DNA of 22,611 nucleotides from contig ASPP01018873.1 in NCBI GenBank assembly GCA_000512085.1, positions 1 to 22,611 on the forward strand, written 5' to 3'. The DNA is from Reticulomyxa filosa (taxonomy: Eukaryota; Foraminifera; Reticulomyxidae). Positions 22,458-22,611 of the stretch are shown piece by piece. The stretch's first letter is position 1, and each line of letters begins with the position of its first letter. A program made the translations under genes and the position numbers. Below the pieces are notes generated by a model. That model was given only the letters and a program-made list of their open reading frames with translations. It ran no database searches and was not told the origin of the DNA.

Positions 22458-22611
22458 TCATCGCCCAAACTTTGGAAAGTTTTGTACCAATTTTTCATTT
22501 TTCCCTGTGTCTTTCGGCAATGGTTCCATTTCCATAAAAACACTTTTTGCATCGTCATCAAATTTTTTTTTTAAAATGAAAATATAAAGATAGCCTTTTT
22601 TGATCAAAGAA
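22458..22611 (-). CDS. Possible terminal exon of a convergent gene (partial)
   Basis: The minus strand is open from the window edge to a TGA at 22458-22460 (51 codons). The last 33 or so residues, including DDDAKSVFMEMEPLPKD, have a normal, acidic, protein-like composition, unlike the T-rich shadow frames nearby. Only 18 nt would separate it from the stop of the + strand gene ending at 22439. No family is recognised and the 5' part lies outside, so this is a tentative call. Confidence 0.3.
   Translation of the reverse strand, partial: SLIKKGYLYIFILKKKFDDDAKSVFMEMEPLPKDTGKNEKLVQNFPKFGR

Noticed and set aside
1-22611. tRNA, rRNA, CRISPR arrays or bacterial operon signals
   Set aside because: Scanned by eye for tRNA B-box-like strings, regular spacer-repeat arrays and Shine-Dalgarno-led gene strings; none was convincing. 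A covariance-model search was not possible here.

Overview
The window is a gene-dense stretch of nuclear DNA from a unicellular eukaryote. Nearly every gene is cut by many short AT-rich introns (about 53-240 nt). Coding exons are richer in GC than the introns and spacers, and no bacterial operon signals are seen. A membrane-RGS protein, a giant coiled-coil protein and many short introns together recall rhizarian protists such as the foraminiferan Reticulomyxa filosa. That assignment rests on general family knowledge and was not tested by search. All exon borders were worked out by hand from reading frame, GT/AG sites, phase and family resemblance.

Layout. Positions 1-384 hold a decayed LINE-type retrotransposon fragment on the + strand. 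It is followed by a GC-richer block (385-746), a hairpin, a 66-nt tandem duplication and about 1.4 kb of AT-rich non-coding DNA. Three genes on the minus strand follow. The first (2182-5852) is a polytopic membrane protein with a C-terminal RGS box, which appears to be split by an insertion of about 350 residues. The second (6095-15872) is a 21-exon gene for a protein of about 2,691 residues, with an N-terminal MSP/ASH-like domain and then almost continuous coiled coil. The third (16466-19071) is a complete eight-exon FGGY-family carbohydrate kinase (598 residues, D-ribulokinase-like) with an intact active site. A 543-nt divergent spacer separates it from a + strand gene (19615-21435). That gene encodes a secreted-type, single-pass membrane protein whose ectodomain resembles PHB-depolymerase/feruloyl-esterase alpha/beta hydrolases, but the nucleophile serine is replaced by asparagine. 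A small three-exon + strand gene (21971-22439) and a possible convergent minus-strand terminal exon (22458-22611) close the window.

The genes do not form an obvious pathway: a G-protein signalling regulator, a cytoskeletal or centrosomal-type scaffold, a metabolite-repair sugar kinase and a receptor-like pseudoenzyme lie side by side. The most unusual points are the interrupted RGS box, the MSP/ASH-coiled-coil giant with a cluster of CRE/bZIP-like motifs in front of it, and the membrane-anchored hydrolase-like protein that has lost its catalytic serine.
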